Shown here: piece by piece, positions 31,046 through 38,806 of the stretch | Layout of the letters: every line of letters begins with the position of its first letter | Numbering within the stretch: the first letter of the stretch is position 1 | Assembly: GCA_900542375.1 (NCBI GenBank) | Contig: UQNI01000006.1 | Coordinates: 1 to 48,669, forward strand | Reading direction: 5' to 3' | Length of the DNA stretch: 48,669 bases | DNA from: an uncultured Oscillospiraceae bacterium | GTDB taxonomy: Bacteria > Bacillota > Clostridia > Oscillospirales > Acutalibacteraceae | Program-made: the position numbers and the translations under genes | The notes under the pieces: generated by a model | What the model was told of the DNA's origin: nothing | What the model saw: only the letters and a program-made list of their open reading frames with translations | Databases searched by the model: none

Positions 31046-31064
31046 GAATCATTTCTCTCCTCTC

Positions 31065-32195
31065 TCAGTTTGCTTCTGTGGGTTGGATTTTTGTTTTCGG
31101 TTGAATATATGCGGATATCTTAATGTCGTCTCCAATCGCGCTTACCTTCATCTGTCCCAACTGATAAGCATCCTGTAAATGCTCTACTCCAATTCCGCCT
31201 ACCGGAGTAGGTGCAACTGCGCCGCCTATCATTTTAGGCGCGATGTACGTAACAACTTCTTGTACAATCCCTGCTCTTAATGCCGCATCATTTAAAGTAG
31301 CGCCGCCTTCCAGCAAAATACTGTCAACTCCCATAGCACCGAGTTGATTCATTAAATCATTTAAATCCACCCTATTGTCTTTACTGCTACAATACAGCAC
31401 TTTTGAGCCAAAGGTTTCTAATTTACGTGCAGCCAGCGGACTTGCCTGATTGGTTGTTGCCAAAATTGTTTGATTATTCTCCTGGTCTTTCAAAACATTG
31501 GAGGTAAGTGCAATACGCAAGCAACTGTCTACCACAATACGCACAGGATTTTTTCCTTGCTCCATACGGCAGGTAAGGCGTGCATTGTCATGAATAATGG
31601 TGTTGATGCCAACCATAATCCCTGTGTATTTGTGGCGTAATCGATGTACGTCTTTACGAGATGCTTCCCCTGAAATCCATTGCGATTCTCCCGTGGCAGT
31701 TGCAATTTTCCCGTCCAGCGTCATAGCTGTTTTCATTACAACATATGGTTGTTTGGTTGTAATATAGTGACGAAACACACGGTTGATTTCGTTGCACTCT
31801 GCCTCTAACACACCGCTTACCACTTCTATTCCGGCTTCTTTTAATTTTTGTATTCCCTTTCCTGCTACCAGCGGATTGGGATCTAAACTGCCAACGACAA
31901 CCTTGGCAAGTTTCTTTTCTACCAATAAATCTGCACAAGGAGGCGTTTTCCCATAATGAGAACATGGCTCTAAAGTAACATACATGGTTGCACCTGCCAC
32001 ATCTTCTTTGGCATCGGCAATGGCATTTACTTCCGCATGCGGTCCTCCATAATGTTCGTGGTATCCACTTCCTATGATGCGACCGTCTTTTACAATGACA
32101 GCTCCTACCATTGGATTGGGCGCCACATATCCTTCTCCCTTTTGTGCAAGCTGTAATGCCTGTTTCATATACTGTTCGTCTCGATTGCCTTCCAT
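31065..32195 (-). CDS. ribD: Bifunctional pyrimidine deaminase/reductase
   Basis: 376 residues. The N-terminal deaminase has the zinc site HAEVNAIADA and VTLEPCSHYGKTPPC; the C-terminal reductase begins VVMKTAMTLDGKIAT and has DSILLEGGATLN. It performs the second and third steps from the GTP-derived pyrimidine. ATG 32195 follows TAGGAGG; the longer frame to 32294 would run through the riboswitch terminator. First gene of the operon. Confidence 0.96.
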   Translation of the reverse strand: MEGNRDEQYMKQALQLAQKGEGYVAPNPMVGAVIVKDGRIIGSGYHEHYGGPHAEVNAIADAKEDVAGATMYVTLEPCSHYGKTPPCADLLVEKKLAKVVVGSLDPNPLVAGKGIQKLKEAGIEVVSGVLEAECNEINRVFRHYITTKQPYVVMKTAMTLDGKIATATGESQWISGEASRKDVHRLRHKYTGIMVGINTIIHDNARLTCRMEQGKNPVRIVVDSCLRIALTSNVLKDQENNQTILATTNQASPLAARKLETFGSKVLYCSSKDNRVDLNDLMNQLGAMGVDSILLEGGATLNDAALRAGIVQEVVTYIAPKMIGGAVAPTPVGGIGVEHLQDAYQLGQMKVSAIGDDIKISAYIQPKTKIQPTEAN

Positions 32196-32210
32196 ATGCA
32201 GCCTCCTAAC

Positions 32211-32243
32211 AAAAAAGCCCTGAGTATTGCTACTCAGGGCTTT
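32211..32243 (-). terminator. Riboswitch-controlled terminator
   Basis: 13-bp perfect stem (32214-32226 with 32231-32243), loop of four, followed by U6 in the leftward RNA. It lies between the FMN aptamer and ribD, 16 bp before the start codon: the expression platform. Confidence 0.93.
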
Positions 32244-32292
32244 GTGGTTTCGGTTATTCTGCAAATACCAAAAACGGCACTTACATCGTATC

Positions 32293-32398
32293 ATCTTCTA
32301 CCATCCAGACTATACTGTCGGCTTTGGAATTTCACCAAATCAACCTTTCGGCTCGTGGGCTGTACCACCGGTAGGGACTTTCACCCTGCCCTGAAGAT
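32293..32398 (-). promoter_or_regulatory. FMN riboswitch (RFN element)
   Basis: All conserved blocks are present in order in the leftward RNA: AUCUUCAGGGCAGGGUGAAA, UCCCUACCGGUGGU, AGCCCACGAGCC, GAUUUGGUGAAAUUCC, AAGCCGACAGU, AGUCUGGAUGG and closing GAAGAU. FMN binding should favour the downstream terminator and shut off the rib operon. Confidence 0.97.
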
Positions 32399-32412
32399 TT
32401 CTATTTTTTCTT

Positions 32413-32441
32413 ATTATACTACACCTTTTATTCTATTGCAA
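32413..32441 (-). promoter_or_regulatory. Promoter of the riboflavin operon
   Basis: In the leftward strand TTGCAA (32441-32436), 17 bp, TATAAT (32418-32413). It places the transcript start just ahead of the FMN aptamer. Confidence 0.8.
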
Positions 32442-32466
32442 TAAATAAATACAAATTCAGTATATT

Positions 32467-33060
32467 TTATTTTTTCGTACAAACACAAATCATATAGTCC
32501 TTTTGATAAAGCATGTATTCTGTTTTCCAATCGGACGTATCATCTTTCGGTTTGTAATGAAATCCAACACCTAAATATTTTCCTACACTCTCCCGTTTTG
32601 TCCACATACGATAAAATGCCGTTTGATTTTTGCCTTCCATGATATAACGTTCTTGTTCTTTCTGTGTAAAAAAGCGTTTTGCGATGAAATCAAAGCGACA
32701 TGGTTTCATTTTTTGAATGTCAATGCCTATTGGCATATCATCAACAGCACAGATGCAAATGTTATCTGAATGACTGATATTAAAATGTACCTGTTCATAC
32801 CCAATCACATATGGTTTTCCATGAGAACCAATACCAAACCGGATTTGGTCGATGGGTATATTCCATTTTGTATGAATTGCATATTTTGCAAGAAGAATAC
32901 CTACAAGACTGATATTCGCCACTTGCCTCCTCATAGATTGCAATTGCTCTCTCTTGTGACCGTCAGCCAATGGCAACCACGTTTCAAAATCCAAATCCGC
33001 CAGTACATCAGCATTCGGAACTAAAAAAATATTTCTCCCATTGGCATTGTTTTGCTTCAT
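32467..33060 (-). CDS. Sfp-type 4'-phosphopantetheinyl transferase
   Basis: 197 residues. Motifs of the Sfp group: PYVIGYEQVHFNISHSDN (about residues 90-107), PIGIDIQKMKP with Mg-binding Asp, FFTQKEQERY, and WTKRESVGKYLG. It moves phosphopantetheine from CoA onto carrier proteins. No polyketide or peptide synthetase is in the window; it might serve fatty-acid or distant carriers. ATG 33060 with AAGGAG 5 bp upstream is preferred over GTG 33066. Confidence 0.9.
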   Translation of the reverse strand: MKQNNANGRNIFLVPNADVLADLDFETWLPLADGHKREQLQSMRRQVANISLVGILLAKYAIHTKWNIPIDQIRFGIGSHGKPYVIGYEQVHFNISHSDNICICAVDDMPIGIDIQKMKPCRFDFIAKRFFTQKEQERYIMEGKNQTAFYRMWTKRESVGKYLGVGFHYKPKDDTSDWKTEYMLYQKDYMICVCTKK

Positions 33061-33132
33061 AGGCACTCCTTGATTTGATATTTCTCACAGTTTGTCACAG
33101 CATTAACTGATAATCGTTAAAACATTCTCTTA

Positions 33133-33186
33133 ACAGTCAAAATGAATATTGAAAGACAGGTCTTTCAATATTCATTTTGTGACTGT
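33133..33186. repeat. Long perfect foldback in a divergent promoter region
   Basis: Arms 33133-33157 and 33160-33186 are reverse complements over 25 bp except for a 2-nt bulge, with a loop of only 2 nt (core AATGAATATTGAAAGAC). No U-run follows on either strand, so it is not a plain terminator. It lies between the divergent phosphopantetheinyl transferase and PfkB kinase genes. The surrounding 33061-33383 holds no gene; TATAAT-like boxes occur near 33350. Confidence 0.8.
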
Positions 33187-33383
33187 CATGGGGTCATTAT
33201 AACATATCCCCTATCATTTATGCAATTTCACAGATAGCAAAAAATAAAATCAATTTGGGACATCATCTTCCAAACTCTTAGGAAAATATCAATAAATTTT
33301 ACATAATCTTTATTGAAATACCCTAGGATTCTGCCCTGAAATAATGATATAATAAATATAATGTCTAATTTGGGAGGCACTGT

Positions 33384-34382
33384 ATGAATGATACGCTGAT
33401 GGTAATCGGAGAAGCATTAATCGATTTTATCCCTACAGAACAGGGTATGGCACTAAAAGATGTCTGCTCTTTTACCAAGCACTGCGGAGGAGCCCCTATC
33501 AATATTGCAGCTGCCACAGCAAAGTTGGGGGCACATTCCAAAGTATTAACACAAGTAGGCGCTGATGCATTTGGAGATTTTATCTTAGAAACACTATCCC
33601 TATGCCAAGTGGATATTACTGCTGTAAAACGTACCAAACAATATCCAACAGCGTTGGCTTTTGTAGCTTTGGATGAAAAAGGAAATCGCGATTTCACTTT
33701 TTATCGCGACCCCTGCGCAGATTTACATCTCAGTGCTGAAGATATTACTGCCACCATGTTTCAGGATTGCGGTATTCTTCATTTTTGTTCTGTGGATTTG
33801 GTGGATTCTCCTATGAAACAGGCACATCTCAAAGCAATTCAGCTGGCAAAAGAACAAGGCGCTATCATTAGCTTTGACCCCAATGTTCGTCTGCCATTAT
33901 GGAGCAGTAAGGAAGACTGTAAGAACACCATTTTAGAATTTGCACCCTACGCAGATATTCTGAAAATATCCGATGACGAGCTGTTCTTTCTCACAGGACA
34001 AAAGGATTGCGAACAAGTTTTCACTGTATTTCCAGATGCCACTATTATTTTACTAACCTGTGGTGAACAGGGAAGTTATCTGATGACAAAAGAACATCGT
34101 CTCTATGAAAAGCCTATTCCTGTGAAAGCAATAGACACCACCGGTGCGGGTGATGCGTTTGCCGCCGCTTTTTTGTATCAATTGCTGCGGGACGGTATCT
34201 CACGAGAGCAATTGCCTCATTTATCAAAAGATATTTTGCAAGTATATCTTCGTTTTTCCAATGCATATGCAGCTGATTCTACCACAAAATACGGTGCCGT
34301 ACACGCAATGGCAACAACACAAGAGTTTCATGAATTTCTACAGAACTTCCATATTTCTAATGTTATTATATCAGATTCCTAA
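33384..34382 (+). CDS. PfkB-family sugar kinase, fructokinase-like
   Basis: 332 residues. N-terminal VIGEALIDFIP and HCGGAPINIAAATAKLGA are typical of ScrK/fructokinases, and the C-terminal DTTGAGDAFAAAFLYQL holds the catalytic Asp and anion hole. It phosphorylates a free sugar, most likely fructose, with ATP. It starts a rightward unit with PTS enzyme I 17 bp downstream, although a kinase of this type acts on sugar entering without the PTS. ATG follows GGGAGG by 6-8 bp. Confidence 0.9.
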   Translation: MNDTLMVIGEALIDFIPTEQGMALKDVCSFTKHCGGAPINIAAATAKLGAHSKVLTQVGADAFGDFILETLSLCQVDITAVKRTKQYPTALAFVALDEKGNRDFTFYRDPCADLHLSAEDITATMFQDCGILHFCSVDLVDSPMKQAHLKAIQLAKEQGAIISFDPNVRLPLWSSKEDCKNTILEFAPYADILKISDDELFFLTGQKDCEQVFTVFPDATIILLTCGEQGSYLMTKEHRLYEKPIPVKAIDTTGAGDAFAAAFLYQLLRDGISREQLPHLSKDILQVYLRFSNAYAADSTTKYGAVHAMATTQEFHEFLQNFHISNVIISDS

Positions 34383-34399
34383 AGTCAGGAGGAAATCCA

Positions 34400-36061
34400 T
34401 TGATTACATTTACCGGAAAAGGAGCCTTTGGCGGATATGCCATGGGACAAATATTATTTTATAATCGGATTCAAACAGGCATCAAAGCACATACGGTGGA
34501 CGACCCAATTTCAGAACTGGAACGTTTTTTTGCCGCGCAAAAAACAGCCATTGAGCAATTGGGTGAACTTTATGAGAAAGCATTATTGGAAGTGGGACGT
34601 TCCAGCGCAATGATTTTTCAAATTCATCAAATGATGCTGGAAGATGTGGACTACGTAGGCTCTATTACCAACATGATACAAAATCAAGGGCAAAATGCGG
34701 AATATGCCGTCAGTGTGACAGCAGCCAAATTTGCCAATATGTTTGCAACTATGGACGACCCCTATATGCGTGAACGTTCCGCAGATGTAAAGGATATTTC
34801 GCAAAGACTGATTAATGTACTGACACACAATCATGACGGAGTCATTTCCTTTGAAAAGCCTGTCATTATTGCCGCTAATGATTTGGTTCCCAGCGAAATT
34901 ATGCAGCTGGACAAAGATAAGGTACTGGCTTTTGTTACATGCCATGGCTCTATCAATTCTCATACTGCCATTCTTGCACGTATTATGAATATTCCTGCAG
35001 TAGTAAATTTAGGTACTGATTTCACCAAAGAATACGACGGCCGTGAAGCAATTGTAGATGGCTATAACGGCAAATTAATTATCAGCCCCAATCAAGAAGC
35101 AACCGCATACTATACAAAAAAACAGATGCAGGAAAAAGCGAACCGTGCTTTGCTGAGAGAACAGCTGGGCAAGGATAACGTAACACAAGACGGAAGAAAA
35201 ATACATATTGTTGCAAACATTGGCAGTACCGCAGATATCCCCGATGCTCTGGAAAATGACGCCGGCGGTATCGGGCTGTTCCGAAGTGAATTTCTGTACT
35301 TAGAAAGTTCTTTTTTTCCGTCAGAACAAGAACAATTTGAAGCATATAAGACCGTTGCACAATCCATGGAAGGCAAAAAAGTGGTCATTCGTACAATGGA
35401 CATGGGCGCTGACAAACAAGTGGATTACTTCAGACTGCCGAAAGAGGAAAATCCTGCTATGGGTTATCGTGCAATTCGTATCTGCCTAACACAGCTTGAC
35501 ATTTTCCGAACACAATTAAGGGCGTTATATCGTGCGTCTGCTTTTGGCAATATTGCTATTATGTTCCCCATGATTACCTCTGTGGAAGAAGTACAGCAAG
35601 TAAAAAAGATAGCGGCTCAAATTCGTGAGGAACTGGACTGTGAGGGCATTGTATATGCTCCTCACGTTGAACTTGGAATTATGATAGAAACACCTGCTGC
35701 AGCCATTATCAGCGACTTACTGGCAAAAGAAGTGGATTTCTTCAGCATTGGAACAAATGACTTAACCCAATATACACTGGCCATTGACCGCCAAAATGCT
35801 ATGTTGGACCAGTTTTATCAGCCATATCATAAGTCTGTACTGCGGCTTATGAAGTTGGTAGCCGATAATGCACACCGTAATCACATTTGGTGCGGTATTT
35901 GCGGTGATTTGGGCTCAGACCTTGAAATGACACCTCTTTTTTTGGCAATGGGCATTGATGAAATTTCCGTTCCTCCCAGCTCTATACTGGCTGTAAGAAA
36001 AAAGGTACGTGAAACCAATGTCAGCATGATTCAAAACCAACTGTTTGAAAAGTGGCTTTAA
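34400..36061 (+). CDS. ptsI: Phosphoenolpyruvate-protein phosphotransferase (PTS enzyme I)
   Basis: 553 residues, slightly shorter than the usual 570-575. It passes phosphate from PEP to HPr, starting sugar uptake by the PTS. Phosphorylated His188 lies in GSINSHTAILAR; the PEP-binding barrel shows GGIGLFRSEFLYL, VVIRTMDMGADKQ, IMIETPAAA and FFSIGTNDLTQY, and CGICGD carries the catalytic Cys. TTG 34400 has AGGAGG 7 bp upstream. HPr (ptsH) is not next to it. Confidence 0.94.
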   Translation: MITFTGKGAFGGYAMGQILFYNRIQTGIKAHTVDDPISELERFFAAQKTAIEQLGELYEKALLEVGRSSAMIFQIHQMMLEDVDYVGSITNMIQNQGQNAEYAVSVTAAKFANMFATMDDPYMRERSADVKDISQRLINVLTHNHDGVISFEKPVIIAANDLVPSEIMQLDKDKVLAFVTCHGSINSHTAILARIMNIPAVVNLGTDFTKEYDGREAIVDGYNGKLIISPNQEATAYYTKKQMQEKANRALLREQLGKDNVTQDGRKIHIVANIGSTADIPDALENDAGGIGLFRSEFLYLESSFFPSEQEQFEAYKTVAQSMEGKKVVIRTMDMGADKQVDYFRLPKEENPAMGYRAIRICLTQLDIFRTQLRALYRASAFGNIAIMFPMITSVEEVQQVKKIAAQIREELDCEGIVYAPHVELGIMIETPAAAIISDLLAKEVDFFSIGTNDLTQYTLAIDRQNAMLDQFYQPYHKSVLRLMKLVADNAHRNHIWCGICGDLGSDLEMTPLFLAMGIDEISVPPSSILAVRKKVRETNVSMIQNQLFEKWL

Positions 36062-36127
36062 CAATCTATTTTGATATTGAAAAAATGCCTAAACAATCAA
36101 ATCCTTTAAATTTGAGGTATTGCATAT

Positions 36128-36574
36128 ATGAAAAAGAATATACAATTACTGGGTACTACATTCATAACAGTCCTTATACTGCTTGTGTCCATGTTGCCGT
36201 TAACCGCTTGCAGCAGTTCACAGCAATACACTTATAAATCTATGGATATGAATGCGATTTTACAAAAAGTAGGAACCAAAACGGTAAAAAATAAAAGCGT
36301 CGTTTGTTACAAACCTTTTATCAATGACAATGGTATTACCGTATACGTCTTTGAATTGGATAACGGTACAACACAAGAGGAATACACATCGTACCATTTT
36401 TATGAAACCAAAGAAGATTATCTAAAAGCATTGGATATTGCCATGTTCGGCGATATCGAAATAGATGATGACCTTTTCATGATTAAAATGCAGAACGAAA
36501 ATCGCTTTACCATGAATTATGACGAACTCATCGAAGCATATAGCCAAGAAAACGGATATACATTGATTCAATAA
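36128..36574 (+). CDS. Small lipoprotein of unknown function
   Basis: 148 residues. A lipoprotein signal (MKKNIQLLG, hydrophobic core, lipobox LTAC at about residues 25-28) is followed by an acidic mature domain with alternating strands (KNKSVVCYKPFINDNGITVYVFEL). No family recognised. It lies 66 bp after ptsI and before a strong terminator, so it may share that transcript. GAGG is 9 bp upstream of ATG. Confidence 0.75.
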   Translation: MKKNIQLLGTTFITVLILLVSMLPLTACSSSQQYTYKSMDMNAILQKVGTKTVKNKSVVCYKPFINDNGITVYVFELDNGTTQEEYTSYHFYETKEDYLKALDIAMFGDIEIDDDLFMIKMQNENRFTMNYDELIEAYSQENGYTLIQ

Positions 36575-36607
36575 AAAACAGGCTCTTTTTGAAAGAGCCT
36601 GTTTTTT
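36573..36607. terminator. Bidirectional terminator
   Basis: Stem AAAAAACAGGCTCTTT / AAAGAGCCTGTTTTTT with a 3-nt loop. It ends the kinase-ptsI-lipoprotein unit and, on the other strand, the CNNM/CorC gene whose stop is at 36611. Confidence 0.94.
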
Positions 36608-36610
36608 ATC

Positions 36611-37855
36611 TTATTGTTCTGTTTCCCGCAGTGCAACACGAATTTCAATTGCTCTGCGATATTCCACTTTTGTTACAGTCACAGTCCACTGTCCTATTTG
36701 GAAAGTGTCTCCCTCTTCAGGCACTTTGCCAAGTTCGTGCATAACCCATCCATTGACAGTAGATACTTCGTATTCTTCATTAATTTCCAATAACTCCAGC
36801 ATTTTGTCCAAATTGGCATTACATGAAATCAAGAAAGAACCATCGCTTTGCTGTTTAAAATCTTCTTGCTCATCATCATGTTCATCCCAAATTTCTCCAA
36901 CCAATTCTTCCAAAATATCTTCCAATGTCGCAATACCAACAGTTCCGCCAAATTCATCCAGCACAATTGCCATATGCGTTTTACTGTGCTGCAAAATGCG
37001 GAGTAATTTTGAAATTTTAGTTCCCTCTGTTACCACAATCGGTGGTTTTACAATATCTGAGATTGTTTTATTGCCATTTAACACATAAGCATGAAAATCT
37101 TTTTCGTGTATGATACCAATAATATGGTCTATGGTTTCTTTATAAACAGGTAATCTGGAGTAACCATGTTCTTTAAACAACCCAGACACTTTTTCAACGC
37201 TGTCATTTTCCTCCACGGCAATGACATCCACGCGCGGCATTAAGATATCTTCAACATCTAAGTCATTAAATTCAATTGCAGAACGTATCAGTTCTCCTCC
37301 ATGTTTATCCAAACCGCCGTCGCTTTCAACTTCTTCCACAATGGTAATCAGTTCTTCTTCCGTAATTCCACCTGACGGATGCAAACGGAATACCTTTTTC
37401 AGAAGTTTTTTCCACTGTTTAAATATCCAGTTAATCGGCCACAAAATAATAATGAAAAACTTCAAAATAGGAGCCATAGCCATAGAAATACTTTCCGCTT
37501 TTTCTTTGGCTATACTTTTGGGTGAAATTTCTCCAAATAATAGCACCAAAACAGTCATAACAATAGTAGCAATGGTGACACCACTATTTCCTATTAAACG
37601 TGTAAATAACACTGTCGCTAAAGAGGAGGAAAGAATATTGGCAATATTGTTACCAACCAGAATTGTTGACAATAATTCGTCATAATTTTCACTCATCTTT
37701 AAAGCACGCGCAGCCTTTTTGTTGCCATTGGAAGCAAGATTTTTCAGTCTGATTTTATTTACACTGGAAAAAGCTGTCTCTGTTGCGGAGAAAAAGGCGG
37801 ATAAACAAATGAGAAATAGGATTGCAATGATTAATATGACGTCTATCGTATCCAT
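36611..37855 (-). CDS. CNNM/CorC-type membrane protein (hemolysin family)
   Basis: 414 residues. Domains in order: DUF21/CNNM membrane region with about four segments (1-190, with FFSATETAFSSVNKIRLKNLA and NNIANILSSSLATVLF), a CBS pair (about 200-325; MPRVDVIAVEENDSVEKV), and a CorC/HlyC C-terminal domain. Proteins of this build move or sense magnesium or other divalent ions; the hemolysin name is historical. Single gene with GGAG upstream and a terminator behind. Confidence 0.92.
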   Translation of the reverse strand: MDTIDVILIIAILFLICLSAFFSATETAFSSVNKIRLKNLASNGNKKAARALKMSENYDELLSTILVGNNIANILSSSLATVLFTRLIGNSGVTIATIVMTVLVLLFGEISPKSIAKEKAESISMAMAPILKFFIIILWPINWIFKQWKKLLKKVFRLHPSGGITEEELITIVEEVESDGGLDKHGGELIRSAIEFNDLDVEDILMPRVDVIAVEENDSVEKVSGLFKEHGYSRLPVYKETIDHIIGIIHEKDFHAYVLNGNKTISDIVKPPIVVTEGTKISKLLRILQHSKTHMAIVLDEFGGTVGIATLEDILEELVGEIWDEHDDEQEDFKQQSDGSFLISCNANLDKMLELLEINEEYEVSTVNGWVMHELGKVPEEGDTFQIGQWTVTVTKVEYRRAIEIRVALRETEQ

Positions 37856-37970
37856 TAAAAAAGAATCACTCCAAATTTTTTTATTACTACTATATCATAT
37901 ATTATCCCAACTTACAACTATTAACAATTGTTTGACAAAATAAATATAGGATATCCATGATAAAAATAAA

Positions 37971-38022
37971 TTGATTTTTCTTGTATAGTATGGTATTATA
38001 AACAAAAATAATAATCATTATT
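37971..38022 (+). promoter_or_regulatory. Promoter with a Fur-like box
   Basis: TTGATT (37971-37976), 17 bp, extended TATTAT (37994-37999). Immediately downstream, 38004-38022 matches the classic 19-bp Fur box at 15 of 19 positions by eye (core ATAATCATTAT). It should control the winged-helix gene at 38039. Confidence 0.55.
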
Positions 38023-38038
38023 ATAAAGGAGATTCATC

Positions 38039-38224
38039 ATGGATATAAAAGAACAAGTGTTGAAAGTAATGAAAGAAGCCGGAAAACCTGTCAGTGCAGG
38101 AGAAGTGGAAAAACTATCAGGATTAGACCGAAAAGACATTGACAAAGCTTTTCAAGCTCTAAAAAAGGAAGAAGCAATCGTTTCCCCTGTTCGCTGTAAG
38201 TGGGAACCTGCCAATAAAGAATAA
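38039..38224 (+). CDS. Small winged-helix DNA-binding protein
   Basis: 61 residues, essentially one winged helix: IKEQVLKVMKEAGKPVSAGEVEKLSGLDRKDIDKAFQALKKE, then a wing strand IVSPVRCKWEP. Probably a small transcriptional regulator of the kind common in Clostridia. It has its own promoter, a Fur-like operator, AAAGGAG before ATG, and a terminator. Possible link to metal or oxidative stress is inferred from the operator only. Confidence 0.75.
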   Translation: MDIKEQVLKVMKEAGKPVSAGEVEKLSGLDRKDIDKAFQALKKEEAIVSPVRCKWEPANKE

Positions 38225-38232
38225 ATCTATAT

Positions 38233-38272
38233 AAAAGATAGCAGCCATTCACTCCCGACTGCTATCTTTTTA
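38233..38272 (+). terminator. Terminator of the winged-helix gene
   Basis: 12-bp stem AAAAGATAGCAG / CTGCTATCTTTT with a 14-nt loop, then U-rich sequence. Confidence 0.9.
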
Positions 38273-38336
38273 TATGTTGTTAAAAAATGATGAATCTTGT
38301 AAAATAAATAAATGTATTGTATTTATGAGGTGAATC

Positions 38337-38770
38337 ATGAGAAAATGAAAGTTACTGGGTACTGCATTAAAAATAAACGGTATTTCTAAAGTATGAATTA
38401 GCTTTTTAATCTATTTATCTTTAACAACGCTTGCTATTATGTGGATTGAACCGGAAATTCATAACTATTTTGATGCATTGTGGTACTGTTTTTCCGTTAT
38501 TTCTACTATAGGCTTTGGAGATATTGTTGTTATCTCTATCGTAGCAAAAATTTTAACGATTTTATTATCATTTTATTCCATTATTGTATTTGCCATTTTA
38601 ACAGCTACAGTAGTAAATTATTTTTCGGAACTCCAAAAAGCAAAATATAACGATAGTGTACTGGAATTTATGCATAAATTGGAACATCTTGATACGCTTT
38701 CCAAAGAGGATTAAGAGAGCTTTTCAAAAAAGTATCTAAGTATAAGCTCAAAAAAGAACATAACATATAA
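38337..38770 (+). pseudogene. Decayed two-helix potassium channel
   Basis: From ATG 38337 (GAGGTG upstream) one frame reads MRK-stop-KLLGTALKINGISKV-stop-ISFLIYLSL and continues into an intact pore region, ALWYCFSVISTIGFGDIVV, with the TIGFGD selectivity filter. Both interruptions are TGA (38346 and 38394) where tryptophan would fit. Near 38711 a one-base loss ends the frame at SKED; the next frame continues LRELFKKVSKYK to 38770. Three lesions indicate a pseudogene. TGA is a true stop elsewhere here (for example in ATGA overlaps of the mrp operon). Confidence 0.8.
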
Positions 38771-38772
38771 AT

Positions 38773-38804
38773 AAAAAGCGATGGAGCTATTCCATCGCTT
38801 TTTT
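38773..38804. terminator. Bidirectional terminator at the end of the mrp operon
   Basis: Stem AAAAAGCGATGGA / TCCATCGCTTTTTT, loop of five. It abuts the stop of the last mrp-type gene at 38807 and shows that the leftward operon ends here without hydrogenase genes. Confidence 0.93.
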
Positions 38805-38806
38805 CG

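Noticed and set aside
38337..38394. TGA codons in the potassium channel gene as tryptophan or selenocysteine
   Set aside because: Other genes here end with TGA in ATGA overlaps (for example 46981-46984 and 47291-47293), so TGA is a stop. A further frameshift in the same gene favours decay.
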